A stretch of DNA of 8,585 bases from CAMEON01 sp964463245 (GCA_964463245.1 CAYXBU010000070.1:1-8585); one strand, 5' to 3'; numbered from the stretch's first letter, positions 1 through 6,487 are shown. Numbers and translations are program-made. The notes: generated by a model from the letters alone, not told the origin.

Positions 1-42
1 GGAAAAATAACGGAAAATTCAGCCCCCGGACACAAAAGGGGG

Positions 43-71
43 TAGACAACCGCCCGGAATTGTGGTATACT
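43..71 (+). promoter_or_regulatory. Sigma-A promoter for the lipoprotein gene
   Basis: The -35 box TAGACA (43-48) and -10 box TATACT (66-71) are 17 bp apart, each one base off consensus. A TGG at 63-65 gives an extended -10. Transcription would start near 78, leaving a leader of about 50 nt before the ATG at 127. This is read directly from sequence; the start site is inferred. Confidence 0.8.
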
Positions 72-76
72 ATACC
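64..76. repeat. 13-bp palindrome over the -10 box
   Basis: GGTATA-C-TATACC is a perfect inverted repeat with a one-base centre that contains the whole -10 hexamer of the lipoprotein promoter. It could be an operator for a dimeric repressor. It could equally be chance symmetry of an AT-rich -10 region, since TATA-like sequences are self-complementary. Confidence 0.4.
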
Positions 77-126
77 ATGAATATGTATGCTGCCCTCGTG
101 TAGCTTCAAAGGAAGGAAAATCGTTC

Positions 127-1467
127 ATGAATCACAGTTTTTTGCGGCGAGCTCTGCCTGCCCTCCTGCTCTGTATCGCCCTGCTGGCGACCGCGCTGGT
201 CGGTTGCTCCGGGAGTCCCGACCTGGGAACCACCATCATGACCCTGGAGGGGCAGTCGGTCTCGGAGAATATGGTGCAGCTCCTGATGGCGCGCATGAAG
301 GGCAACCTCCAGTACAGCGGCTACTCGGTCAGCAGTGATGCCTTCTGGAATCAGATCACCGAGTTGGACGGTACCAACTACGATACCTATACCCGCAACG
401 TGGCACTGCGGACCATGCAGGAGTATCTGGCTGCCTCGGTCATGTTTGAGGAGCGGGGCTATACGCTCCCCCAAGCCACACTGGATAAGATCGACGAGGA
501 CATTGACGAGATGATCAACGACCTCGGCTCCAAAAGCTCCTTGAATGCCGACCTGGCGCAGTTCGGCGCGAATGTGGACATCCTCCGCGCCCTGTATGTT
601 CTGGAGGCCAAGTATACCTTCCTGCAGAATGAGCTGTACGGCGCGGACGGCTCCCTGATCACCTCGGAGGTCAAGCAGCAGTACCTGAACGAGAATGCCA
701 TCGCCTTCCGCCGTTTGCTGATCCGCTCCAGCCGCTATGTGTACGAGAAGGATGCAAACGGCGACGTGATCTACTATCGGGAGAACAACGAGGCCAAGGT
801 GAACGCCATCGCCTACGACACGGTCAAGGGACAGACCCGCATCAAAGACGGCAAGACCGTGACGGATGCCAACGGGGATGCCATCTACTACACCGAGACC
901 GGGCGGATCGCCTACGACACCATAAACGGCAAGCCCGCCTATGTCATGGACAAGGACGGCAATCCCACCTCCGAGGCCTGCTCCGAGGCCGAGCTGGAGC
1001 AGAACAGCAAGCTGGCGGCAAAGCTGCTCTCGGAGATACAGGAGGGCGGCGCGGCGGCCTTTGAATCCATCCTCTTGGAGTATGAGGGACAGGAGAACCG
1101 GTACACCGCCGACACCGGGCTGTGCTTCGTCTACCGTACCGATAACCTCTCGCAGGAGCTGGGCGACATTGCCGATGCCCTGCTGGAGAAAAAGGACGAG
1201 GTCGGCGCGGTCAGCGAGACCAAGCCGGGGGATGTCGTGCTCCTGGAGACCGATCAGGGCATATATATCCTCATGCGCTACGCAGTTCCGACCGATGCCG
1301 CGACCAACTCGACCTATACCATGTGGTTCACCGAGCTGGGCGAGCGGATCGCCAATCAGATGTATCAGAACACGCTCTCGCCCTATGTCGGACGCGTTAC
1401 CACCGACGAGGCTGTTGTCGCCACCCTCCCGAGCATGAAGGACGTGCAGATCAATACAAGGTATTGA
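127..1467 (+). CDS. SurA/PrsA-like foldase-type lipoprotein with degenerate parvulin domain
   Basis: Predicted surface lipoprotein of 446 residues. The N-terminus has two arginines, a hydrophobic stretch at about 9-25 and a lipobox LVGC whose Cys27 would be lipidated, anchoring it to the outer face of the membrane. Residues about 35-190 are mostly helical and resemble the SurA/PrsA N-terminal chaperone domain. Residues 194-200 resemble the first strand of a parvulin prolyl isomerase (RRLLI where the family has RHILV), and the rest of that domain seems to resume at about 295-386. Between them lies a polar insert with a repeated DANGD...IYY...IAYDT motif. The two signature histidines of active parvulins appear replaced by Arg196 and Tyr380, so a holdase role without isomerase activity is likely. 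Start: ATG at 127 with GGAAGG at 111-116, 10 nt upstream. It has its own promoter and no clear terminator before asnS, so read-through is possible. The family assignment is a pattern judgement; lipoprotein status is firmer. Confidence 0.8.
   Translation: MNHSFLRRALPALLLCIALLATALVGCSGSPDLGTTIMTLEGQSVSENMVQLLMARMKGNLQYSGYSVSSDAFWNQITELDGTNYDTYTRNVALRTMQEYLAASVMFEERGYTLPQATLDKIDEDIDEMINDLGSKSSLNADLAQFGANVDILRALYVLEAKYTFLQNELYGADGSLITSEVKQQYLNENAIAFRRLLIRSSRYVYEKDANGDVIYYRENNEAKVNAIAYDTVKGQTRIKDGKTVTDANGDAIYYTETGRIAYDTINGKPAYVMDKDGNPTSEACSEAELEQNSKLAAKLLSEIQEGGAAAFESILLEYEGQENRYTADTGLCFVYRTDNLSQELGDIADALLEKKDEVGAVSETKPGDVVLLETDQGIYILMRYAVPTDAATNSTYTMWFTELGERIANQMYQNTLSPYVGRVTTDEAVVATLPSMKDVQINTRY
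736..966 (+). repeat. Repeat-bearing insert inside the lipoprotein's parvulin-like domain
   Basis: Residues 204-280 of the lipoprotein contain two diverged copies of one motif. Copy 1 has DANGD at 209-213, IYY at 215-217 and IAYDT at 228-232. Copy 2 has DANGD at 247-251, IYY at 253-255 and IAYDT at 261-265. A third partial copy, DKDGNP, lies at 275-280. The units are about 33-38 residues long and rich in Asp, Asn, Gly and Tyr, which suggests beta-hairpins with Asp/Gly turns. The nucleotide copies have diverged, so this is an old duplication. Confidence 0.7.
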
Positions 1468-1532
1468 GGATGCGAGTGGCCGCCGCGGCATACCTTTGCC
1501 TCCGATTCCCCTGACAAATATTCCCGAAAAAC

Positions 1533-1562
1533 TTGACAAACCCCTTGTATCTGTGGTATAAT
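1533..1562 (+). promoter_or_regulatory. Strong sigma-A promoter for asnS
   Basis: The -35 box is a perfect TTGACA (1533-1538) and the -10 box a perfect TATAAT (1557-1562), with an 18-bp spacer and an extended TGG at 1554-1556. The start site would be near 1569, giving a leader of about 74 nt. Within the leader GAGG (1586-1589) can pair with CCTC (1617-1620), and CGCG (1593-1596) with CGCG (1611-1614). That gives a modest hairpin upstream of the ribosome site. The leader is too short for a T-box. Confidence 0.88.
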
Positions 1563-1642
1563 AGCCGCAATAGGCAGCAAGCACGGAGGGAACGCGATCG
1601 CAGAGTTGCCCGCGCTCCTCGTCCGGAAAGGATGGTTACATT

Positions 1643-3019
1643 ATGAAACACACCGATATACGAGAGATATTCGCGCAGAGCGAGACCTACCTCCAGACCA
1701 CCGTTACGGTCTGCGGCTGGGTGCGTACGGCACGGGATTCCAAGAGCGTCTCCTTCTTGGAGCTGAACGACGGTACCTGCTTCCGCAATCTGCAGGTCGT
1801 GATCAATAAGGAACGCATCCCCGAGGACAGTGTGCGGGATGCCATGGCGGTGGGTGCCTCGGTGCGTGTCATCGGTAAGCTGGTCGCCTCGGAGCGCAAC
1901 GGCTGCGAGATCGAGCTGGATGAGCTGACCGTGCTGGGCAAGTGCCCGCCCGATTTCCCCCTGCAGAAGAAGCGGCACACGCTGGAATACCTGCGTACCA
2001 TCCCGCATCTGCGGGTGCGTACCCGCTCCTTTGAGGCGGTCTTTGCTGTGCGGGATCAGCTGGCGCAGGCTGTGCATCAGTATTTCCACAGCCACGGCTA
2101 CCGCTATGTCCACGCCCCCATCATCACCGGCTCGGACTGCGAGGGCGCGGGGGAGATGTTCCGCGTCACCACACAGCCGTGGGTCACCGAGGCTAAGTCC
2201 GAGGAGGAGTACTTCGCGGGAGACTTCTTCGGTCGCCGCGCCGGTCTGACGGTCTCGGCTCAGCTGGAGGGCGAGATGGCCGCCATGGGTCTGGGTCGTA
2301 TCTACACCTTCGGTCCCACTTTCCGTGCCGAGCACTCCAATACCACCCGCCACGCCGCCGAGTTCTGGCAGATCGAGCCGGAGGTCTGCTTTGCCGATAT
2401 TGATGACATCATCGGCATCGCCGAGGACTTCATCAAGTCCATCATCCGCAGTGTGCTGGAGAACTGCCCCGACGAGATGGCTTTCTTCGACCAGTGGACG
2501 GAGAAGGGCATCATCGAGAAGCTGACCAATGTTATCAACAGCGACTTTGGTCGCATCGACTACACCGAGGCGGTGGAGCTCCTGCAGAAGTCGGGACGTG
2601 AGTTCAAGTACCCGGTCTCCTGGGGCTGTGACCTGCAGACCGAGCATGAGAAGTACCTGACCGACGAGGTATTCAAGCGTCCCGTGTTCGTGGTCAATTA
2701 CCCCAAGGACATCAAGTCCTTCTACATGAAGCAGAACCCCGACGGCAAGACCGTGGCGGCGACCGACCTGTTGGTGCCCGGCATCGGGGAGATCATCGGT
2801 TGCTCCGAGCGTGAGGCCGACTACGACAAGCTGGTGGAGGCCATGACCGCGCGGAATATGCCTCTGGAGGCTTACCGTCAATATTTGGACACCCGTCGGT
2901 TCGGCACCGTGCCGCACAGCGGCTTCGGGCTGGGCTTTGAGCGTATGGTCATGTATGTCACGGGCATGGGCAACATTCGGGATGCCGCGCTCTTCCCGCG
3001 CACGGTGGGGAGCTTATAA
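1643..3019 (+). CDS. asnS: Asparaginyl-tRNA synthetase
   Basis: Class IIb aminoacyl-tRNA synthetase that charges tRNA-Asn with asparagine using ATP in the cytosol. It has 458 residues, close to the usual length of about 460. An N-terminal OB-fold that reads the anticodon spans about 17-100 (VCGWVRTARDSKSVSFLELND). The catalytic domain follows, with motif 1 around 150-172 (YRYVHAPIITGSDCEGAGEMF), motif 2 at 224-247 (FRAE, then FWQIEPE), and motif 3 at 427-438 (GFGLGFERMVMY). The DCEGAGEMF and FWQIEPE segments favour AsnRS over AspRS or LysRS. The ATG at 1643 has an AAGGA site at 1628-1632, 10 nt upstream. It is transcribed alone from a consensus promoter and followed by a strong terminator. 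Its presence suggests direct charging of Asn rather than sole reliance on the Asp-tRNA amidation route, which cannot be tested here. Confidence 0.97.
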   Translation: MKHTDIREIFAQSETYLQTTVTVCGWVRTARDSKSVSFLELNDGTCFRNLQVVINKERIPEDSVRDAMAVGASVRVIGKLVASERNGCEIELDELTVLGKCPPDFPLQKKRHTLEYLRTIPHLRVRTRSFEAVFAVRDQLAQAVHQYFHSHGYRYVHAPIITGSDCEGAGEMFRVTTQPWVTEAKSEEEYFAGDFFGRRAGLTVSAQLEGEMAAMGLGRIYTFGPTFRAEHSNTTRHAAEFWQIEPEVCFADIDDIIGIAEDFIKSIIRSVLENCPDEMAFFDQWTEKGIIEKLTNVINSDFGRIDYTEAVELLQKSGREFKYPVSWGCDLQTEHEKYLTDEVFKRPVFVVNYPKDIKSFYMKQNPDGKTVAATDLLVPGIGEIIGCSEREADYDKLVEAMTARNMPLEAYRQYLDTRRFGTVPHSGFGLGFERMVMYVTGMGNIRDAALFPRTVGSL

Positions 3020-3029
3020 GAGTATCGAG

Positions 3030-3060
3030 GCAGGGGAGCATGGCTCCCCTGCGTTTCTAT
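3030..3060 (+). terminator. Rho-independent terminator of asnS
   Basis: Perfect 10-bp stem GCAGGGGAGC (3030-3039) and GCTCCCCTGC (3043-3052) with an ATG triloop, starting 11 nt after the asnS stop codon. The tail GTTTCTATTT is moderately U-rich. Confidence 0.85.
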
Positions 3061-3166
3061 TTACGGGATCAGCGGAGCCTGTACCCTAAGTGGAATTGGG
3101 CGGGAGGTCGCCTACCGGGAACGGCTGATAACGCACCCGGATTTGTCCGTTCGTATAAGACTTTTT

Positions 3167-3191
3167 CCCCTATCCCCCGCCCCCACTTCCC
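3167..3191 (-). other. Putative G-quadruplex motif, minus strand
   Basis: The + strand has four C-runs: 3167-3170, 3174-3178, 3180-3184 and 3189-3191, separated by 3, 1 and 4 bases. On the minus strand this is GGG-N4-GGGGG-N1-GGGGG-N3-GGGG, which fits the standard four-run G-quadruplex pattern. Folding is not shown. Confidence 0.5.
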
Positions 3192-3288
3192 GGCGGCTTG
3201 CGTTTCTGCGTCACGGACAGCCAAAAGGATGAACATCCCTTCGCGGGGGCAACGCAGGGTACCGGAAACCTGCACCGCGCAAAGGTTC

Positions 3289-3324
3289 AAAAAACACAGC
3301 GGGGCGCTCCGCAGAGCGTCCCGC
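3289..3324 (-). terminator. Minus-strand rho-independent terminator
   Basis: Read on the minus strand, GCGGGACGCTC (3324 to 3314) pairs with GAGCGCCCCGC (3309 to 3299) around a TGCG loop: 11 positions with one A-C mismatch. TGTGTTTTTT follows (3298 to 3289). A strong GC stem plus six Ts is a good intrinsic terminator, about 170 bases beyond the hemW stop, and probably ends the acyl-CoA synthetase-hemW transcript. On the + strand there is no T-run after the stem. Confidence 0.65.
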
Positions 3325-3427
3325 ACACCTTATATCTCTATCAGCATTGTATGGCCTGTGCCGAGTAAAAGTCCGAGTGATCAACGCTGACACGTCGATA
3401 AAAATGCCGGAAAAGATCTTTGGGGGT

Positions 3428-3457
3428 TTGGGGGGCTTCTTTCAAGAAGCCCCCCAA
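3428..3457 (-). terminator. Perfect 14-bp hairpin downstream of hemW
   Basis: TTGGGGGGCTTCTT (3428-3441) and AAGAAGCCCCCCAA (3444-3457) are perfectly complementary; a realistic fold has a 12-bp stem and a six-base loop. It starts 38 bases past the hemW stop. Neither side has a real T-run: the minus strand continues ACCCCCAAAGATCTTTT. It may be a weak or accessory terminator, an mRNA 3'-end stabiliser, or a copy of a dispersed palindromic repeat. Confidence 0.5.
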
Positions 3458-3487
3458 CGCATCCTTTCGCATCCTTTCACATCCCCT
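3458..3487. repeat. Three-unit 10-bp tandem repeat
   Basis: CGCATCCTTT at 3458-3467 is repeated exactly at 3468-3477 and then in diverged form, CACATCCCCT, at 3478-3487. The array fills most of the gap between the hairpin and the hemW stop codon. It probably arose by slippage; copy number may vary between strains. Confidence 0.75.
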
Positions 3488-3495
3488 CGCTCCCT

Positions 3496-4680
3496 CTATA
3501 TCAACTCCGCAATGATGGCATTTGACACCAGCCAGCCGGCCTCGGTCAGGGAGAAACGGTGGTCATGGCGGCGGGCGAGTCCGGCGGCGATCAGGCGGGA
3601 GCAGGTCTCGGCGCGGGGAGAAAAGAAGTCCTCACCGAAGCGGGCGGCGTAGTCGGTCTCGGAGAGACCGTCGGACAGGCGGAGAGCCAGCATGATATAC
3701 TCCTCCCGCACCTCGTCGGGGGTCAGGACAGAGCGATCCACGGTGATATCTTGCCCGGCTATGAAGGCGGCGAGGTCACGGGACTGTCCCGCGCGAACCC
3801 CGTGCATATAGGAGTACGCGCCCACGCCGAGGCCGATATAGCATCTGTCCTGCCAGGTATGCAGATTGTGGCGGGAACGCTTGCCGGGGCGGGCGTAGTT
3901 GGAGATCTCGTAGTGCTCGTACCCGGCGGCCGTCAGGAGCCGCTCGGACAGCTCGTACAGCCGCGAGACCGCCTCGGCGGTCTCCTCCTCATCGGCGGGG
4001 AGACCCAGTGCCGCCCGTCCGCGCCTTGCAAAGGGGGTTCCCGGCTCAATGGACAGGCAGTAGGCGGACAGGTGCTCGGGGGACAGCTCCAGCGCCGCCT
4101 CCAGTGTCGCACGGAGGGAGTCGGGGGTCTGCCCCGGTATGCCCAGCATGAAGTCCAGATTGATGTTGTCGATGCCGACACTGCGCGCCAGCTTGACCGC
4201 CTCTCGCGCGTCCGAGAAGCTGTGAAGCCGCCCCAGTGCCTTCAATTCCTGCTCGTGCGCCGACTGTACCCCCAGGCTCAGGCGGTTGACCCCGCCCGCC
4301 CGATAGGCGCAAAGCCCCTCGGCGGTCAGTGCCGCAGGGTTGCCCTCCACCGTGATCTCGGCGTCCGGCAGGACGACAAAGACCTCCCGCACCGCCGCCA
4401 TCAGGCGGGTCGCCTGCGCGGGGGAGAGCAGCGTGGGGGTGCCGCCGCCTATGTAGACCGTGTCCAGACAGGCGGGTTCTCCGCCGCCGAGGGCGGCCTC
4501 GGTCGCGCCGGCCTCCCGCACACGACGGATCAGCTCGACCAGGTAGGCCTCCACCGTCTCGGGGGCGGGGTGCGGGAAGGAGCAAAAGTCGCAGAAGGGG
4601 CACTTGCTCCTGCAAAAGGGAATATGTAGGTAAAGTCCCACCGGCTCCTGCACGGTGGGACGAATATCCGTATGGGTCAT
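3496..4680 (-). CDS. hemW: Radical SAM heme chaperone HemW (often annotated as HemN-like coproporphyrinogen oxidase)
   Basis: Cytosolic radical SAM protein of 394 residues; HemW proteins bind heme and pass it to acceptors, and are not true coproporphyrinogen III dehydrogenases. The 4Fe-4S cluster motif is Cys23-x3-Cys27-x2-Cys30 (HIPFCRSKCPFCDF), with a further Cys33. The SAM-binding GGGTPT is at 78-83. Other family hallmarks follow: the EGNP segment, NRLSLGVQS, the LGRLHS stretch, NINLDFMLGIPGQT, HLSAYCLSIEPGTPF, and a C-terminal winged-helix-like HemW domain ending LTEAGWLVSNAIIAELI. The HemW signature HNxxYW reads HNLHTW at 271-276, with Thr for Tyr. The start ATG overlaps the upstream stop as ATGA and has no good Shine-Dalgarno site, so translation is probably coupled to the acyl-CoA synthetase gene. 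The frame stops at TAG (3498-3496). Family very sure; HemW over HemN fairly sure. Confidence 0.92.
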   Translation of the reverse strand: MTHTDIRPTVQEPVGLYLHIPFCRSKCPFCDFCSFPHPAPETVEAYLVELIRRVREAGATEAALGGGEPACLDTVYIGGGTPTLLSPAQATRLMAAVREVFVVLPDAEITVEGNPAALTAEGLCAYRAGGVNRLSLGVQSAHEQELKALGRLHSFSDAREAVKLARSVGIDNINLDFMLGIPGQTPDSLRATLEAALELSPEHLSAYCLSIEPGTPFARRGRAALGLPADEEETAEAVSRLYELSERLLTAAGYEHYEISNYARPGKRSRHNLHTWQDRCYIGLGVGAYSYMHGVRAGQSRDLAAFIAGQDITVDRSVLTPDEVREEYIMLALRLSDGLSETDYAARFGEDFFSPRAETCSRLIAAGLARRHDHRFSLTEAGWLVSNAIIAELI

Positions 4681-6413
4681 TTTACCAGATGCCGCTTGAT
4701 CTTCTTGGAGGTGGTCTTCTCGAACTCGGTGTCGCGGAACTCCACCGCCTTGACCTGCTTGAAGCCGGGCAGCTTGCGGTTCATCTGATTGATGGAGTTG
4801 CGGATGGACTCGCGGATCAGCTCGTCGCTGGCTCCCGTCGGGAACTTGTCGGTCGCGGGGAACACCACCGCCGTCAGGATCACCGAGTCGCTGTCCTCTG
4901 CCTTGCGCCCGACCACCACGCTCTCGCAGATGGTCTCGATCTTGCCGAGGTACTCCTCGATCTCCTCCGGGAACACATTCTTGCCGTTCTCCAGCACGAT
5001 GACCGACTTCATGCGCCCTGTGATGAACACATACCCGTCCGCATCCATGTAGCCGATGTCCCCCGTGCGGTACCAGCCGTCCTGCGTGAAGGCGGCGTCG
5101 TTGGCCTCGGGATTGTTGTAGTAGCCCAGCATGACGTTGTCGCCCTTGATCTGGATCTCACCCTCGATGAAGCCCTCCTCGTTCTCGCCCGAGCCGGACT
5201 TCTCGTCAATGCGGACACGACAGCAGGGAACGGCGGGACCCACCGAGCCGTATTTGCGGGCGAAATAGGGGGTCACACAGGTCAGCGGGGAGCACTCGGT
5301 GATGCCGCATCCCTCAAAGACCGAAATGCCGAAATCCTCAAAGGCGGCAATGAGATCGGGGTTGAGCTTGGCACCGCCGCAGATGACATGATCCAGCCGT
5401 CCGCCAAAGGCATCCAGCACCGACTTGAATATCTTGCGGCGCGCATCGATCCCGACGGCCAGCAGGGTCTTGGAGGTGGCTAAGCCCGCCTTGAGCACGG
5501 TCTCCTTCTTGTTCTTCTTGGCCTCCGACCAGATCTTGTTGTACATGGTGTTGAGGAACAGAGGAACCAGTACCAGTCCCGTCGGCTTGAAGAGCTGGAA
5601 GTTCTTCATGACGTGCCGCAGGGAGTCGTTGATGCAGATCTCAATGCCGTAGACCATCTCGGCTAAGAGGCACATCAGCTCATAGGTGTGGTGCACCGGC
5701 AGGACAGAGACCACCACGTCATCCTTGGTGAAGCAGACGGTCTCCACGGCGGCATTGACGGCGGCGAAGATGTTCTTCTGGCAGAGCATGACACACTTGC
5801 TGGTGCCGGTGGTGCCGGAGGTGAACAGCATCTCGGCCAGCGTTTCGCGGTTCCGCACGATGGGGTAGCGGTAACCGTCCCGCTCCACCCGCTCGCGCCC
5901 GCAGGCCAGCACCTCGTCAAAAGCGATGATCTTGCTGTCAAAGCTGTTGTCGTAGGCGGGAGTAACGGGGATAAAGTAGCGGATACCGCTGTCGGCCTCC
6001 GAGATGAGGGGGATGAATTTCTCGTTGAAGCTCTTGCTGTAGATCACGGCGCGGGCATCCACCTGAATCATGAAGCCGCGGATCTCGTTGACGTCCAGCT
6101 CCTTGTCCATGGGCACGATGACACAGCCCGCCGCCAGCGCGGCCAGGTAGGAGCAGAGCCACTGGGGCGAGGTGTCGCCGATGACCACGATCTTCTCTCC
6201 GCACAGACCCATAGCGGTAAAGGCGGCGGCGGCCTCGCGGATCTGCACGCCGAACTCGGCGTAGGTCATGGTGCGGATGTCCTTGCCGACATAGTAGCGG
6301 AACATGAGCCTGTCGCCGTGCTTTTCGATGAGGTCGCACAGGTCGGTCACGTCCCAGACATGGGGCAGGACGCGCTCCATGCGGCGGCGGTTGATGGGCT
6401 TGTATTTTTCCAT
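4677..6413 (-). CDS. AMP-forming long-chain acyl-CoA synthetase (fatty acid ligase)
   Basis: ANL-superfamily enzyme of 578 residues that activates a carboxylic acid, most likely a fatty acid, with ATP through an acyl-adenylate and then transfers it to CoA or another thiol. Visible core motifs: A3 phosphate-binding loop FTSGTTGTSK at 197-206; the VLPVHHTYE segment at 237-245; A5 FEGCGITECSP at 366-376; A7 YRTGD at 448-452; hinge/A8 GRMKSVIVLENGKNVFPEEIE at 466-486; and A10 EKTTSKKIKR at 565-574, with Lys571 as the likely catalytic lysine. No signal peptide or membrane segment is evident. The start ATG (6413-6411) has a near-perfect AGGAGG site 10 nt upstream. It is the first gene of an operon with hemW, overlapping it by 4 bases. 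Substrate chain length and whether the acceptor is CoA or acyl carrier protein cannot be told from sequence. Confidence 0.92.
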   Translation of the reverse strand: MEKYKPINRRRMERVLPHVWDVTDLCDLIEKHGDRLMFRYYVGKDIRTMTYAEFGVQIREAAAAFTAMGLCGEKIVVIGDTSPQWLCSYLAALAAGCVIVPMDKELDVNEIRGFMIQVDARAVIYSKSFNEKFIPLISEADSGIRYFIPVTPAYDNSFDSKIIAFDEVLACGRERVERDGYRYPIVRNRETLAEMLFTSGTTGTSKCVMLCQKNIFAAVNAAVETVCFTKDDVVVSVLPVHHTYELMCLLAEMVYGIEICINDSLRHVMKNFQLFKPTGLVLVPLFLNTMYNKIWSEAKKNKKETVLKAGLATSKTLLAVGIDARRKIFKSVLDAFGGRLDHVICGGAKLNPDLIAAFEDFGISVFEGCGITECSPLTCVTPYFARKYGSVGPAVPCCRVRIDEKSGSGENEEGFIEGEIQIKGDNVMLGYYNNPEANDAAFTQDGWYRTGDIGYMDADGYVFITGRMKSVIVLENGKNVFPEEIEEYLGKIETICESVVVGRKAEDSDSVILTAVVFPATDKFPTGASDELIRESIRNSINQMNRKLPGFKQVKAVEFRDTEFEKTTSKKIKRHLVK

Positions 6414-6423
6414 GGGGTAGCTC

Positions 6424-6429
6424 CCTCCT
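6424..6429 (-). promoter_or_regulatory. Strong ribosome binding site of the acyl-CoA synthetase gene
   Basis: AGGAGG on the minus strand (CCTCCT on +), followed by GAG, with 10 bases to the ATG at 6413-6411. It fixes the start; the hemW gene downstream lacks such a site. Confidence 0.85.
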
Positions 6430-6459
6430 GATCATTTGCATACCATATACACAATATCC

Positions 6460-6487
6460 ATTCTATGGTACCACAAAAATATGACGA
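6460..6487 (-). promoter_or_regulatory. Candidate promoter for the acyl-CoA synthetase-hemW operon
   Basis: On the minus strand, TCGTCA (6487-6482, 4/6 match to -35) and TAGAAT (6465-6460, 5/6 match to -10) are 16 bp apart. Within the spacer, TTGTGGTA resembles the block before the -10 in the other promoters of this window, but its TACCAT is a poor -10. The palindrome TGGTACCA (6466-6473) lies against the -10. The exact promoter is uncertain. Confidence 0.35.

Larger units (their letters stand above)
3061..3427. other. Intergenic stretch without a convincing gene
   Basis: Between the asnS terminator and the hemW end I find no open frame with a ribosome site and protein-like composition; the frames present read as proline/arginine-rich noise. 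It does hold a C-rich tract (3167-3191), a 7-base inverted pair TGTCCGT (3144-3150) and ACGGACA (3213-3219), a GCAGG/CCTGC pair around 3254-3272, and a strong hairpin at 3299-3324. I see no clear promoter. It may be the 3' region of the minus-strand operon, a structured RNA, or the remains of a dispersed intergenic repeat. Confidence 0.5.

Noticed and set aside
23..42. CCCCC/GGGGG hairpin near the left edge as an upstream terminator
   Set aside because: The stem is only 5 bp with a 10-base loop and no T-run follows; it runs straight into the -35 box of the lipoprotein promoter.
106..1584. Long antisense open frame (about 490 codons) opposite the lipoprotein gene
   Set aside because: Long antisense frames also lie opposite asnS, hemW, the synthetase gene and typA. 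This is the usual effect of strong codon bias in GC-rich genes. The translations are Leu/Gly/His/Asp-rich with no recognisable domain.
1594..1601. GCGATCGC palindrome in the asnS leader
   Set aside because: A lone 8-base palindrome with no second copy noticed in the window; no basis for a function.
1563..1642. T-box riboswitch in the asnS leader
   Set aside because: The leader is only about 74 nt and has no T-box consensus or terminator/antiterminator pair; only a modest hairpin is possible.
3284..3290. GGTTCAA resembling a tRNA T-loop
   Set aside because: The flanks do not form a T-stem, and no acceptor, D or anticodon arm can be drawn.
3069..3326. 85-codon minus-strand frame in the same gap
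   Set aside because: It begins inside the minus-strand terminator hairpin and lacks a ribosome site or recognisable domain. Worth only a repeat-family search.
3040..3390. 116-codon + frame in the asnS-hemW gap
   Set aside because: Its ATG lies in the loop of the asnS terminator, it has no ribosome site, and its composition (Pro, Arg, Ser) is noise-like.
3496..4680. Calling the radical SAM gene hemN (coproporphyrinogen III dehydrogenase)
   Set aside because: The HIPFC..KC.FCDF cluster motif and the HNxxxW segment fit HemW rather than true HemN, so the oxidase name would be misleading.
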